Below are positions 38,378 to 47,380 of a stretch of DNA of 64,000 bases, piece by piece (positions within the stretch are counted from its first letter, which is position 1; each line of letters begins with the position of its first letter). A model generated the notes under the pieces. That model saw only the letters and a list, made by a program, of their open reading frames with translations, made no database searches and was not told the origin of the DNA. A program made the position numbers and the translations under genes. Source of the stretch: Bacteroidaceae bacterium. GTDB taxonomy: Bacteria; Bacteroidota; Bacteroidia; Bacteroidales; Bacteroidaceae. The DNA lies in contig JAKSJD010000001.1 of NCBI GenBank assembly GCA_024398435.1, positions 124,001 to 188,000 of the forward strand, in the 5' to 3' direction.

Positions 38378-40843
38378 CTACAGTTTTATCCTAACATCAA
38401 CACCCAACTGGAATGGTTTGCCGTGTTGCTCATAACCTCGGTTCATCGAAAGGAAATAAAAGGTGTTGTAGTGGGTGGAAGTAAGGTTTCGGGCAAAGGC
38501 TTGTACCTCAAGCATTCCAAAATCAGCCGACACTCGACCACCAAGAAGAGAATAATACTTTTGAGCAGCATCATTCAGTTCTGTCCAATAAATGTGTCCG
38601 GCACCAATATAGTTGGCTCCAAGAGTCAATGATTTTAGACTGATTTTCTCTCCAGAATCAGTGAAACGGAATGTATAAGCCGCATCGAGATTCACTGTAT
38701 GTTTTGGCATGAAAGGCACATAATTGCCTCGGCAGTCAATGAGGTTGTTGTCTCGGTCATAGTCGGAATAGTTGCGAAGAGTGGCATAAGTATATCCATA
38801 ACCAGCAGAAACCATGAGAGAAGGAGTGATTCTTGCACGAACAGCCACTTCAATTCCAAGCGTACGACTTCTGCCTGCATTGATTGTTATTCTGCCTAAT
38901 CCGGATGAAGTCATGCGTGAAAGTTGGAGATGACGCACATCGTTGAGGAAAAGACTTCCGTCGAGATTGATTCGACCATTGAGGAAGTTGAGGTGAGTTC
39001 CCACTTCATAGTTCCACGCACTTTCGGGCTTATATTGGCACGCATCAGCAACATTCATCTCTCCGGCATCGGCCATTCGGTTGAGAATGCCATATATTTT
39101 CTCCTTGACTTCAGGAGTGACCATTCGTTGTTGTTCGAGTACGGGAACCGTTACATCACGGACATTGGTCATCATATCAGCCGTCATAAGGCTTCGCATC
39201 AGTTCGCTTACATTTTGAACATTATATCCGCCCGAACGATAGCCACGGCTTATGCTTGCATAGACATTGCCTCCATTGAAATCGTATTTGAGAGCAAAGC
39301 GAGGAAGAAGTTGAAAATAGTCGTCGGAAAGTTTGCCTTTCATCATGTTCTCCACTGCAAATTCCTGTTCGGGAACCATGTTCACACTCATATTCATTGG
39401 GGTGAGAAGTCCTGAAAGGCTATATTTATGGCTGAAATCATATACAGAATTGTAGTTCATCCACATCTTTTCATAGTCGAGACGAAGGCCTAGAGTGAGG
39501 CTAAGGCCCTTCAGATGGAACAAATCGTTCAACGTCGTTTGATGGAAAAGAGCAAAACTAAGGGTTGGAGTGTCGAAATTATTGTCGAATAGAAGGCTGT
39601 TGCCCTGAATACGGTCGCTGAAGACGAAGTTCATCGTCATTGGAGGAATCGTGACCGGAGGCATATTGGCGTTGGCATTTGTATTGATAACATCGTTGAG
39701 CCAAACCACTCCATCCTCACGGAAATTGACTGGAGCCTTTGTATTGAGCCACTGATGGAAGAAGCTTGCACCCGTAATCCATTGCCATTTATAATTGTTG
39801 TGGTTTTTCAGGAGCAGCTCTTCCGAAAGCGTATTTATCCTTTGCTTTTGCTGAAGCGAATAGATATCTGTGGCGAGGAAGTCTTGATCCATGAACATTC
39901 GGTCGTTGATATTTTGATAAGCTGTAACGGAATTGAATGAGAGATTGCCATGAATCCAATATTCGGCATTTAGGCTTGCATTTAGCATTCCCCTTCTGTA
40001 TTTGCCTTCGAGATTGGAACTTATCTGACCTTTCAAATCTTCGTATTCATCACCATCAACATAATAATATGGATAGGCACCTTCATCTGAATACTCATAA
40101 CCTAGGTTTGCATCGAGTGAAAGTCGACCTATTGGATTATAGATTCCACGGAATTTGCCTCCGAAACTGCTCAAACGGTCAACTTTCTTCCCTGTGAAAT
40201 CGTTTCGGAAGAAGCCGTCGCTTCCTTCATAGAAACCGCCGAGGGAGAAGGCGAACTTATCGGTAAGGCATGAGAAATGAGAGAACGAAGCTCGATGGCG
40301 ACTGTCTTTTGTGGTGAAACCAAGGTCAACATCGGTTCCTTGATAGTCGAAAGGATTTTTCGTGAACACTCTGACAAGGCCTCCCATTGTGTTTCGGCCA
40401 TAAAGAGTGGCTTGAGGGCCGCGAAGAATATCTACTCTCTCCACATCGAGGAAACTGAAATCAAAGGCTGTCTTGTCATAATAAGGCACATTGTCGACAT
40501 AAAGTCCGATAGCTGGAGTACCTATTCTCGAACCCACACCTCTAATATAAATGGCACTCGTAAGGCGCGAACCATAATCAGGCATATAGAAGTTTGGCAC
40601 GAGATTGCTCACACCTTTCAGCGAATTGATGCCTTGTTCCTCGATTTGGCTTGCTGTAATCATGCTCCCACTACTTGGCTGGTCGCGAAGAAGTCCTCGT
40701 TCCTTCAGAGTGGAAACAATGCTGACCTCCTCCAATTCATATGCGTGACTTAGCGGATTTTCGTCTGGATTTACATCATCATTACCTGCAAATCCTGACA
40801 AAGAGATTGCTGCCAAAGCCATGATTGCGAATACCTTTTTCAT
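38378..40843 (-). CDS. TonB-dependent outer-membrane receptor (non-SusC type)
   Basis: The 821-residue protein has a signal peptide (MKKVFAIMALAAISLSGFAG), a TonB-box-like LEEVSIVST, a plug domain (about 50-165; YIRGVGSRIGTP and ILRGPQATLYGRNTMGG), and a beta-barrel ending with the aromatic pattern LGVDVRIKL. Without a CarboxypepD-like domain and without a SusD partner, it resembles siderophore, haem or metal receptors more than glycan transporters. Its convergent neighbours are a LuxR regulator and a His-rich CcdA-like membrane protein, so metal or metalloid uptake and redox control are reasonable guesses. The ligand is not identifiable from sequence. Confidence 0.9.
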   Translation of the reverse strand: MKKVFAIMALAAISLSGFAGNDDVNPDENPLSHAYELEEVSIVSTLKERGLLRDQPSSGSMITASQIEEQGINSLKGVSNLVPNFYMPDYGSRLTSAIYIRGVGSRIGTPAIGLYVDNVPYYDKTAFDFSFLDVERVDILRGPQATLYGRNTMGGLVRVFTKNPFDYQGTDVDLGFTTKDSRHRASFSHFSCLTDKFAFSLGGFYEGSDGFFRNDFTGKKVDRLSSFGGKFRGIYNPIGRLSLDANLGYEYSDEGAYPYYYVDGDEYEDLKGQISSNLEGKYRRGMLNASLNAEYWIHGNLSFNSVTAYQNINDRMFMDQDFLATDIYSLQQKQRINTLSEELLLKNHNNYKWQWITGASFFHQWLNTKAPVNFREDGVVWLNDVINTNANANMPPVTIPPMTMNFVFSDRIQGNSLLFDNNFDTPTLSFALFHQTTLNDLFHLKGLSLTLGLRLDYEKMWMNYNSVYDFSHKYSLSGLLTPMNMSVNMVPEQEFAVENMMKGKLSDDYFQLLPRFALKYDFNGGNVYASISRGYRSGGYNVQNVSELMRSLMTADMMTNVRDVTVPVLEQQRMVTPEVKEKIYGILNRMADAGEMNVADACQYKPESAWNYEVGTHLNFLNGRINLDGSLFLNDVRHLQLSRMTSSGLGRITINAGRSRTLGIEVAVRARITPSLMVSAGYGYTYATLRNYSDYDRDNNLIDCRGNYVPFMPKHTVNLDAAYTFRFTDSGEKISLKSLTLGANYIGAGHIYWTELNDAAQKYYSLLGGRVSADFGMLEVQAFARNLTSTHYNTFYFLSMNRGYEQHGKPFQLGVDVRIKL

Positions 40844-40884
40844 ATTGATTTCAGTTGAATTGACATTATTTTAGTTTTCGGCTG

Positions 40885-40915
40885 CAAAGTTACGACATTT
40901 TTTTTGCTTCCGCAA
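40885..40915 (-). promoter_or_regulatory. Promoter of the TonB-dependent receptor
   Basis: On the minus strand, TTG (40913-40915), a 20-nt spacer and TAACTTTG (40885-40892) lie 42 nt before the start. It diverges from the yfcE promoter. Confidence 0.65.
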
Positions 40916-40939
40916 TCCTCATTTATAAGGATTTTTTCA

Positions 40940-40947
40940 TATCTTTG
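40940..40947 (+). promoter_or_regulatory. Promoter -7 box almost touching the yfcE start
   Basis: TATCTTTG ends 4 nt before the ATG at 40952. As Bacteroidetes transcripts begin about 5-8 nt after this box, the mRNA would be leaderless or nearly so. Confidence 0.6.
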
Positions 40948-40951
40948 CGGC

Positions 40952-41449
40952 ATGAAACGAATTGGATTGCTTTCCGACACCCACGGTTATTGGGACGAAA
41001 GATACGAGAAATACTTTGCCCAGTGTGACGAAATCTGGCATGCGGGCGATATTGGAACCACTGAATTGGCCGAGAAGTTTGCCCAACTGAAGCCATTCAG
41101 GGCTGTCTATGGAAATATCGACGGAGGCGACCTTCGCCTGATGTTCAGCGAGAAATATCGTTTCAAGTGTGAGGAAGTCGAAGTGCTCATCAAGCATATT
41201 GGCGGCTATCCAGGCAAGTACGACCCTTCGATTCGCGGCTCGCTTTTTGCCCGTCCGCCAAAGCTTTTCATCTCTGGCCACAGCCACATTCTAAAGGTTA
41301 TGTACGACAAAACGCTCAATATGCTCCACATCAATCCGGGTGCGGCTGGCATTTACGGTTTCCACAAAACCCGAACTTTAGTGCGTTTCACCATCGACGG
41401 CACCGAAATCAAGGACCTTGAAGTGATAGAACTCGGAGAAACCCTCTGA
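40952..41449 (+). CDS. yfcE: YfcE/MJ0936-type metallophosphoesterase
   Basis: The start at ATG 40952 is chosen because it yields the N-terminal motif KRIGLLSDTHG at once; an in-frame TTG at 40904 lies upstream of the promoter. The 165-residue protein carries the calcineurin-like metal-binding motifs D-x-H (SDTHG), GDIG, GNIDGG and GHSH, giving two divalent metal sites. E. coli YfcE hydrolyses phosphodiester model substrates; the natural substrate is unsettled. It is a single-gene unit with a promoter abutting its start. Length and motifs are normal for the family. Confidence 0.9.
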   Translation: MKRIGLLSDTHGYWDERYEKYFAQCDEIWHAGDIGTTELAEKFAQLKPFRAVYGNIDGGDLRLMFSEKYRFKCEEVEVLIKHIGGYPGKYDPSIRGSLFARPPKLFISGHSHILKVMYDKTLNMLHINPGAAGIYGFHKTRTLVRFTIDGTEIKDLEVIELGETL

Positions 41450-41456
41450 AACTCCA

Positions 41457-41568
41457 GAAAATTTCTATTGATGTTTTGGTCATACGATCATGTTCGTATC
41501 GCCATACGATCATTATCGTATTGCCTTACGACCATTATCGTATTTCAGAAACCTCTATAAGATTTTCC
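41457..41568. mobile_element. Family A small repeat element: three 22-bp palindromic units in inverted flanks
   Basis: Three tandem 22-bp units begin at 41481, 41503 and 41525, each carrying ATACGAT...ATCGTAT-type dyads. The left flank GAAAATTTCTATTGATG is mirrored by the right flank (reverse complement GGAAAATCTTATAGAGG). The same flank and core design recurs at 52663-52806 and 62200-62315. No coding capacity. It resembles a MITE-like non-autonomous element; no target-site duplication was verified. Confidence 0.65.
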
Positions 41569-41697
41569 AGCCAAAGCCTTACATTCAAAGAATAACTCAT
41601 AAGGCCAAAGCTTCGTAAATATAGGTCAATCGAACAAAACTGAAAGTTTTTCGAAAAAAAGTTTCCTTCAAACAATGCCATTATCACCAAAAATTGT

Positions 41698-41705
41698 TAT
41701 CTTTG
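41698..41705 (+). promoter_or_regulatory. Promoter -7 box for the basic orphan protein
   Basis: TATCTTTG followed by CATTCG, 24 nt before the ATG at 41730. No obvious -33 TTG. Confidence 0.6.
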
Positions 41706-41729
41706 CATTCGTAATCGATTGACACAAAA

Positions 41730-42491
41730 ATGAGAGACAAGCGCAAGGCCGACAACGACTTCGGCAACGACAACATGCAGGAGAAATCGGGAGGAGAAAT
41801 ACTTTCCGAAATCCTTCATCTGCTCGGAGTCTTCCTCCTCAAGCTGCTTCGCCATCTACTCCGCATGATTCTGAGAGGAATCATCTGGACAATCGATGCA
41901 ATGGAACGCCTCTGGCAGTCGATTGTCGACTATTGGAACGACAACAGTACTCAGGAAAAAGTAAGGAAATTCAACAAGTTTGTTGCCACAAGCCTCAGAG
42001 TCACAGGACATTGGATGAGGAAAGCCGGCCGCCAACTTCTGAAATTCACGATTGCTGCGGCAAAGGCCACAAAGCGAGGAACCATCTGGCTCTGCCGCGA
42101 AATCATACACGGAATCACCCATCTGAAGCCAACCCTTATCCGCCTTGGCCATCTCTGCCAAAGGATAGGCAAATGGATTTGGCGTCAGTTAGGCAGGTTC
42201 GCCGGCTCTGTGAAGGCATATTTTGCCCGTCGACGCGAAGCTTACAGGACCTTCAGGAAGAACAAAGGCTTCAAGGGACTTCTGATGGACATCAAGGCCC
42301 ACCTGCAAGTGTCGCTCAAGGACTATATGGAGGAAGACCAGGAAGAGGCAAGCGACGAAACCATAAGCGATGAAGAACTCATCAAGGAAGGCATCGGAAG
42401 CAAGAGCAAAACCCGCCACATAGGGCAGAAAATCTATGAGGGAATGAACGATATCGTCAGTGCCGACAAAAACACTAAACGCAAACAATAA
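41730..42491 (+). CDS. Unknown basic, amphipathic-helical protein
   Basis: I do not recognise this 253-residue protein. It has a charged N-terminus (about 1-27), a hydrophobic/basic segment (about 28-65; HLLGVFLLKLLRHLL), several Trp/Arg/Lys-rich amphipathic helices (about 65-195), an acidic patch (about 200-225; EEDQEEASDE) and a Lys-rich tail. The heptad-like alternation of Leu, Arg and Trp suggests membrane-surface association or a nucleic-acid-binding coat, not an enzyme. It has its own promoter and is followed after 110 nt by the large MscS-type channel, so an envelope role is possible. A composition-driven family with no clear homologue is also possible. Confidence 0.6.
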   Translation: MRDKRKADNDFGNDNMQEKSGGEILSEILHLLGVFLLKLLRHLLRMILRGIIWTIDAMERLWQSIVDYWNDNSTQEKVRKFNKFVATSLRVTGHWMRKAGRQLLKFTIAAAKATKRGTIWLCREIIHGITHLKPTLIRLGHLCQRIGKWIWRQLGRFAGSVKAYFARRREAYRTFRKNKGFKGLLMDIKAHLQVSLKDYMEEDQEEASDETISDEELIKEGIGSKSKTRHIGQKIYEGMNDIVSADKNTKRKQ

Positions 42492-42601
42492 GTCCCTCGC
42501 CCCTATAATAAATATATAATGTGTAGGAACTTCCAACCTAAAAACCACATCAAAACGATAAAATGCGAAGAATTCAACCACATAAAGCCAACCACAACGG
42601 A

Positions 42602-45265
42602 ATGAAGAAAACGGGAATCATACTCTTGTTGCTCATGTTCGCAGCCATACAAGCCAATGCCGTACTGAAGGAAAAAGACCTTCCAAAGACATTAAGCGTG
42701 CTGAAACTCGAACTGGAACAAACCTACAAAGAGCAGAAAATCATGCTCCAGCGCTATCGCCAACAAAGCGGAAGCCAACACGCCCAACTGATCGACTACA
42801 TGAAGCGAAGCGAGCAAATCAGCCTTATGCTCTATTCCCAGAAGGCCGACTTCACATTCGACATGGCCTATGCCTGCACGGAAGCCTACAACCTCCACAA
42901 GCAACTCAGCAAGAACAACATCCCTTACAAGCAGATAAGAAAGCGAATCGAATCCGAAATCATTCGATACGACAGCCTCATCACATCGCTCAAGCAACTT
43001 CCGCCTTCGATCGACGACAGCCAAAACCAACTCTCTGCCGAGGATTCAATCAATATGAACATCATCACGGAAGACAACGAAGTGCATCCCGACAGCATAA
43101 AAGCAAAGCCCTTCGAACTGACTGAACAGGAAATCGACGACCGCAAACAATGTCTCGTCTTTGCTAAGGCAATTCACGAAAACCTCACGAAACTGCTCGA
43201 TGAAGTAAACGAAGACAGCCACTACTATGAAGTAGTAGACAAAAAGGTTGAAGTGCTCAACAACTATGCTTCGCAGAAGTACAAAGACATTCAGCAAAAC
43301 ATCTTCCGCGACGGAGGACCAAACTACATCAAGGTTTTGAAAACTCTTCCAATGTACTTGATGCTGATGAAGAACGACTTCAAGACAAAATACTCTCCTC
43401 TCGGCGATTCTCCAAAGAGCAAATCCGAATGGAGAGGACCTATCGTCTTGGCTGTCAGCGTCTTCATGCTGTTCTACATCTTCATCGCAACATTGCTCAG
43501 CAATCTCATCCTCCGATGGATTCCTGCCATGGTCCGCAAAATCACACCACACGTAGCACATAAAATCAAGAGCAGAATATCCCGAAACAAGATATTCGGC
43601 CCTATCCTCGAATACAACGAACAGCAACACATCCTCGTGCTTGCCCTCGGAATACTCATCTTCGCAGTAGCCATTTCGATAGTCAAGCAATTCATCTCGC
43701 TCCATCTCCTTCAGATGGCTTGCGACCTCATGATCGACTTCTCATGGCTCATCGAGGCAATCCTCATCTCATTGCTTATCCGACTCAAACCAAACCAGAC
43801 GGCTTCGGGCATCAACATCTACATGCCTTTCCTCTGGATGTCGCTTGTAATCATCTTCTTCCGAATCGTTCTCATACCAAACAATATCGTGAACATCATC
43901 TGTCCTCCAGTGCTTCTTGCATTCACCATTTGGCAGTTGCTCGCTATTCGGAAACATAAGAAAAACCTCGAAATCAGCGACCTTCTCTATGCCTACATCT
44001 CTTTGATTGTAATGGTGGGCGCATGTATTTGCTCATGGGTTGGCTACACTTTGATGGCCGTTCAGATAATCATTTGGTGGACATTCCAACTTGCATCAAT
44101 ACAAACCATCACATGCTTCTACGACATGATGGACATGTATGAGAACGGACCTCTGACAAAGAGAATCATCGAAGACGGAGCAACACTTTCCGACCGAAAG
44201 ACTCTCGTGGAAGAAAGAAACAGCGGCGAACTCTACGAAAAGATAAAGAAAGGCGAATACATCCAAAAGACCTGGTTCTACGACCTCGTCAAGATGGCAC
44301 TCGTACCTATTGCTGCCGTCCTTTCAGTCATCTTCAGCATCTACTGGGCAGCAAGTATCTTCGAAATGACTTCCACTTGTGAGGAAATGTTCACAAAGGT
44401 AATCATCGAAGAAGACAAACTCATCGTGCTCTCACTCGATAAACTCACAATCGTCGTCTGCTGCTTCTTCGTCTTCAAATACATCAACTATCTCGTACGT
44501 TCGCTCTATCACGTCTACCGAAGAAGAAAGGAAGAAGAAGGCGGAGCCGAATTCAACGAAACACTCGCAAAGAACATAATAGCCATCCTCGTTTGGGGAA
44601 TCTACGCAATATTCGCCCTCGTAATGCTCAAAGTGCCAAGAAGCGGAATCGAAATCGTAGGTGCAGGTCTTGCCACAGGTATGGGTTTTGCCATGAAAGA
44701 CCTCTTGGAAAACTTCTTCTACGGAATCTCCCTCATGAGCGGACGACTTCGCGTCGGTGACTATATCGAATGCGACGGAATTCAGGGAAAAGTGGAGAGC
44801 ATCACTTATCAAAGCACACAAATCACCACCCTCGACGGAAGCGTGATTGCATTCCTCAACACTTCGCTCTTCAATAAAAACTTCAAGAACCTCACTCGCA
44901 ATCATAGTTACGAGCTCGTCAAAGTGCCAATCGGAATCGCATACGGAAGCAATGTTGAGCAAGTTCGCAAACTTCTCATCAACGCCATCAAGCCTCTATG
45001 CAAGAAGACAATCGACGACAAACCAATCGTCAACCCAGAAAAAGAGATTTCAATCCTCTTCTCCGACTTTGGCGACAACAGCGTGAACCTCATCGTCGCA
45101 CTGTGGCCACTCGTCGAAGAAAAGATAACTTTCATCGCCAAAGTGAAGGAAACAATCTACAAGACACTCAACGAAAACGGAATCGAGATTCCATTCCCTC
45201 AACAAGACGTTTATATACGTTCAATTGCAAAAGAAAGTGCCACTTCTGACGACAAACAGCATTGA
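42602..45265 (+). CDS. Large MscS-family mechanosensitive channel (MscK/YjeP-like)
   Basis: The start at 42602 is chosen because it gives a clear signal peptide (MKKTGIILLLLMFAAIQANA); the upstream ATG at 42563 adds a charged 13-residue lead. The 887-residue protein has a long periplasmic domain rich in helices (about 22-290), multiple membrane helices (about 290-640) and the MscS core (about 650-860). The core carries a Gly/Ala-rich pore helix (GAGLATGMGFAMKDLLENFFYGI), the beta domain (VGDYIECDGIQGKVESI) and a C-terminal alpha/beta domain. It protects against hypo-osmotic shock. The size and periplasmic domain put it with MscK/YjeP-type channels rather than the short MscS. Confidence 0.9.
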   Translation: MKKTGIILLLLMFAAIQANAVLKEKDLPKTLSVLKLELEQTYKEQKIMLQRYRQQSGSQHAQLIDYMKRSEQISLMLYSQKADFTFDMAYACTEAYNLHKQLSKNNIPYKQIRKRIESEIIRYDSLITSLKQLPPSIDDSQNQLSAEDSINMNIITEDNEVHPDSIKAKPFELTEQEIDDRKQCLVFAKAIHENLTKLLDEVNEDSHYYEVVDKKVEVLNNYASQKYKDIQQNIFRDGGPNYIKVLKTLPMYLMLMKNDFKTKYSPLGDSPKSKSEWRGPIVLAVSVFMLFYIFIATLLSNLILRWIPAMVRKITPHVAHKIKSRISRNKIFGPILEYNEQQHILVLALGILIFAVAISIVKQFISLHLLQMACDLMIDFSWLIEAILISLLIRLKPNQTASGINIYMPFLWMSLVIIFFRIVLIPNNIVNIICPPVLLAFTIWQLLAIRKHKKNLEISDLLYAYISLIVMVGACICSWVGYTLMAVQIIIWWTFQLASIQTITCFYDMMDMYENGPLTKRIIEDGATLSDRKTLVEERNSGELYEKIKKGEYIQKTWFYDLVKMALVPIAAVLSVIFSIYWAASIFEMTSTCEEMFTKVIIEEDKLIVLSLDKLTIVVCCFFVFKYINYLVRSLYHVYRRRKEEEGGAEFNETLAKNIIAILVWGIYAIFALVMLKVPRSGIEIVGAGLATGMGFAMKDLLENFFYGISLMSGRLRVGDYIECDGIQGKVESITYQSTQITTLDGSVIAFLNTSLFNKNFKNLTRNHSYELVKVPIGIAYGSNVEQVRKLLINAIKPLCKKTIDDKPIVNPEKEISILFSDFGDNSVNLIVALWPLVEEKITFIAKVKETIYKTLNENGIEIPFPQQDVYIRSIAKESATSDDKQH

Positions 45266-45301
45266 AAACAACTTTTTTATTAAAAATAATGTAAAATATA
45301 A

Positions 45302-45331
45302 TTGCGGAATAAAAAAAAAGTATTACATTTG
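45302..45331 (+). promoter_or_regulatory. Promoter of tonB
   Basis: TTG (45302-45304), a 19-nt spacer and TACATTTG (45324-45331) fit the Bacteroidetes consensus. The tonB start is 56 nt on. Confidence 0.65.
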
Positions 45332-45387
45332 CCACAAATAGCGAAAGCTATACTCCAAAAACGATAATAAGAAAATAAAATAAGTCT

Positions 45388-46101
45388 ATGGAAATTAAAA
45401 AATCAAAGAAAGCCGACCTTGAGGGGCAGAGAAGCACTAGCCTACTCATTGGTTACATCGTAGCCCTTGGCTTGCTATTCGCAGCATTTGAATGGACTAC
45501 ACGCGACTACAAGGAGACTGGACAGGTTTATGTTGTATCATTTGCTAATCCAGAAGAGGAAGTTCCTCCTGTAACACAGCCTATCTTCCAGACAGCTCCA
45601 CCACCTCCAGCAGAAGCTCCAGAGGTAGCAGAAATCCTCGATATCGTTGAAGACGATGAAGAAATCGAAGAAGAAGAAATCCAGAGCTCTGAAGACAACA
45701 ACGAAGCAGTCAGCGGTCCTCAGGTTGCTTACACAGGCCCAGTTATGACAGGTCCAGTTGCAGCAGTAGAGCAATCCGACGAAGACGAAATCTTCCAGGT
45801 TGTAGAGCAAATGCCTGAATTCCCAGGCGGTATGGAAGCCCTCCTCGCTTACCTCAGCAAGAACATCAAATACCCAACTGTAGCACAGGAACAGGGTATC
45901 CAGGGTAAGAGTATCATCGAATTCGTCGTAAACAAGGACGGTTCAATCGTAGACCCTAAGGTCGTTAAGTCACTCGACGCTTCTTGTGACAAGGAAGCAA
46001 TGCGCGTCATCAAGGCAATGCCAAAGTGGACTCCAGGCAAACAGCGTGGAAAACCAGTACGCGTAAAGTACACAGTGCCAGTTTCATTCCGCTTGACATA
46101 G
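45388..46101 (+). CDS. tonB: TonB-family energy transducer
   Basis: The 237-residue protein has a short cytosolic lead, one membrane helix (about 19-36), a Pro/Glu-rich periplasmic spacer (about 50-115; APPPPAEAPEVAEIL then an acidic run) and a TonB C-terminal domain (about 150-237). The domain includes MPEFPGGMEALLAYLSKNIKYP and ends VPVSFRLT. It transmits proton-motive force from ExbB-ExbD to TonB-dependent receptors, such as the SusC and receptor proteins in this window. The exbB/exbD genes are about 2.4 kb downstream in a separate transcript. A terminator-like hairpin follows the stop. Confidence 0.93.
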   Translation: MEIKKSKKADLEGQRSTSLLIGYIVALGLLFAAFEWTTRDYKETGQVYVVSFANPEEEVPPVTQPIFQTAPPPPAEAPEVAEILDIVEDDEEIEEEEIQSSEDNNEAVSGPQVAYTGPVMTGPVAAVEQSDEDEIFQVVEQMPEFPGGMEALLAYLSKNIKYPTVAQEQGIQGKSIIEFVVNKDGSIVDPKVVKSLDASCDKEAMRVIKAMPKWTPGKQRGKPVRVKYTVPVSFRLT

Positions 46102-46120
46102 CAGGAAGAAAACATATAGA

Positions 46121-46155
46121 TAAGGTGTGTCAGAAATCATGTTTGGCACACCTTA
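46121..46155 (+). terminator. Rho-independent terminator-like hairpin after tonB
   Basis: TAAGGTGTG and CACACCTTA form a 9-bp stem with a 17-nt loop, followed by TTATATATATAATAT. Confidence 0.65.
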
Positions 46156-46198
46156 TTATATATATAATATAGGCAACAAAAAGAAGAAAGAAAAAACA

Positions 46199-46286
46199 TC
46201 GCGGTTCGAGACCCCATTTCTCGCGGTTCGAGACCCCATTTCTCGCGGTTCGAGAGGTCATTTCTCGCGGTTCGCAAGGTCATTCC
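46199..46286. repeat. 22-bp repeat array, family B, four units
   Basis: Units begin at 46199, 46221, 46243 and 46265. Each starts TCGCGGTTCG and carries CATTTC; within a unit, TCTCG and CGAGA can pair. It matches the other family-B arrays through GGTCATTTC(T/C)(T/C)GC. The reading frame of the prenyl synthase runs through it, but this is not taken as protein. Confidence 0.8.
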
Positions 46287-46342
46287 TTGCAATTTATTTT
46301 CGCAAACAATCATATCGTCCAAATTACACAAGAATAACAAAC

Positions 46343-47323
46343 ATGAACAGTCAAGCCGAACTAATCGCAATCGTAAACCAATACATTGAGAAAATGCAAT
46401 ACAATCCACAACCCGAAGGATTGTATGCACCAATCAAATACGTACTCTCACTCGGAGGAAAGCGAATACGCCCAGTGCTCATGCTAATGGCATACAACCT
46501 CTACAAAGACGATATCCAGACAATAATGCCAAACGCCATTGCACTCGAAACCTATCACAACTTCACCCTACTCCACGACGACCTCATGGACAAAGCCGAT
46601 ATGCGACGCGGCAATCCAACAGTTCATAAGAAATGGGACGAGAACACAGCCATACTTTCAGGAGATGCAATGCTCATCATAGCCTACCAACTCTTCAGCG
46701 AGAACCAAAAAGCAGGCACCAATCTCATCAAGGCAATGCAGACATTCAACGAAGCAACCCTTGGAGTATGCGATGGACAGCAATACGATGTAGAATTCGA
46801 AAGCCGAAACGATGTAAAGGAAGAAGAATACATGGAAATGATTCGGCTCAAGACATCACTGCTTCTCGCATGCGCACTCAAGATAGGAGCACAACTCGCA
46901 GGTGCAGACGAAGAAGACTGCAACAACCTCTACCTCTTCGGTGAAAAGATGGGACTCGCATTCCAACTTCAAGACGACCTGCTCGACGTTTATGGCAATC
47001 CAGCCGTCTTCGGAAAGAAAATCGGAGGCGACATCCTCTGCAACAAGAAGACATTCATGCTCATCAATGCCCTCAACATTGCCACAGGAGAAGACAAAGC
47101 ACAACTCGAAAGCTGGATCCGAAAGAAAGAATACAACCCACAGGAAAAGATACAAGCCGTAACAACAATATACGATAAAGTCGGAATCAAGTCAATCTGC
47201 CAGCAGAAGATAGAAGAAATCTTCGAGCAGTCACTGCAATATCTTGGAAAAGTAAAAGTGGAAGAAAGCAAGAAAGAAGGTTTGAAACTCTTTGCCAACA
47301 ACCTTCTCAAACGCAACAAATAA
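46343..47323 (+). CDS. Trans-isoprenyl diphosphate (polyprenyl) synthase
   Basis: The start at 46343 (MNSQAELIAI) is chosen because the upstream extension translates the 22-bp repeat array. The 326-residue protein has the first Asp-rich motif DDLMD (79-83) with following DMRRG, and the second motif DDLLD (211-215), both chelating Mg-diphosphate. It makes a C15 or longer prenyl diphosphate from IPP and allylic primers, feeding quinones, carriers or hopanoid-type products. Chain length is not obvious, because the residues before the first motif (FTLLHDD) are bulky, hinting at a short product such as FPP or GGPP. The TatD gene follows after 57 nt. Confidence 0.9.
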   Translation: MNSQAELIAIVNQYIEKMQYNPQPEGLYAPIKYVLSLGGKRIRPVLMLMAYNLYKDDIQTIMPNAIALETYHNFTLLHDDLMDKADMRRGNPTVHKKWDENTAILSGDAMLIIAYQLFSENQKAGTNLIKAMQTFNEATLGVCDGQQYDVEFESRNDVKEEEYMEMIRLKTSLLLACALKIGAQLAGADEEDCNNLYLFGEKMGLAFQLQDDLLDVYGNPAVFGKKIGGDILCNKKTFMLINALNIATGEDKAQLESWIRKKEYNPQEKIQAVTTIYDKVGIKSICQQKIEEIFEQSLQYLGKVKVEESKKEGLKLFANNLLKRNK

Positions 47324-47380
47324 GCATCAGTCACAGCATTTCACAGCAATCGCGATGCCAGAACACCAACTAAGCCGACT

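Noticed and set aside
46127..46342. 72-codon N-terminal extension of the prenyl synthase frame
   Set aside because: It translates the tonB terminator and the 22-bp repeat array; the conserved protein begins at MNSQ (46343).
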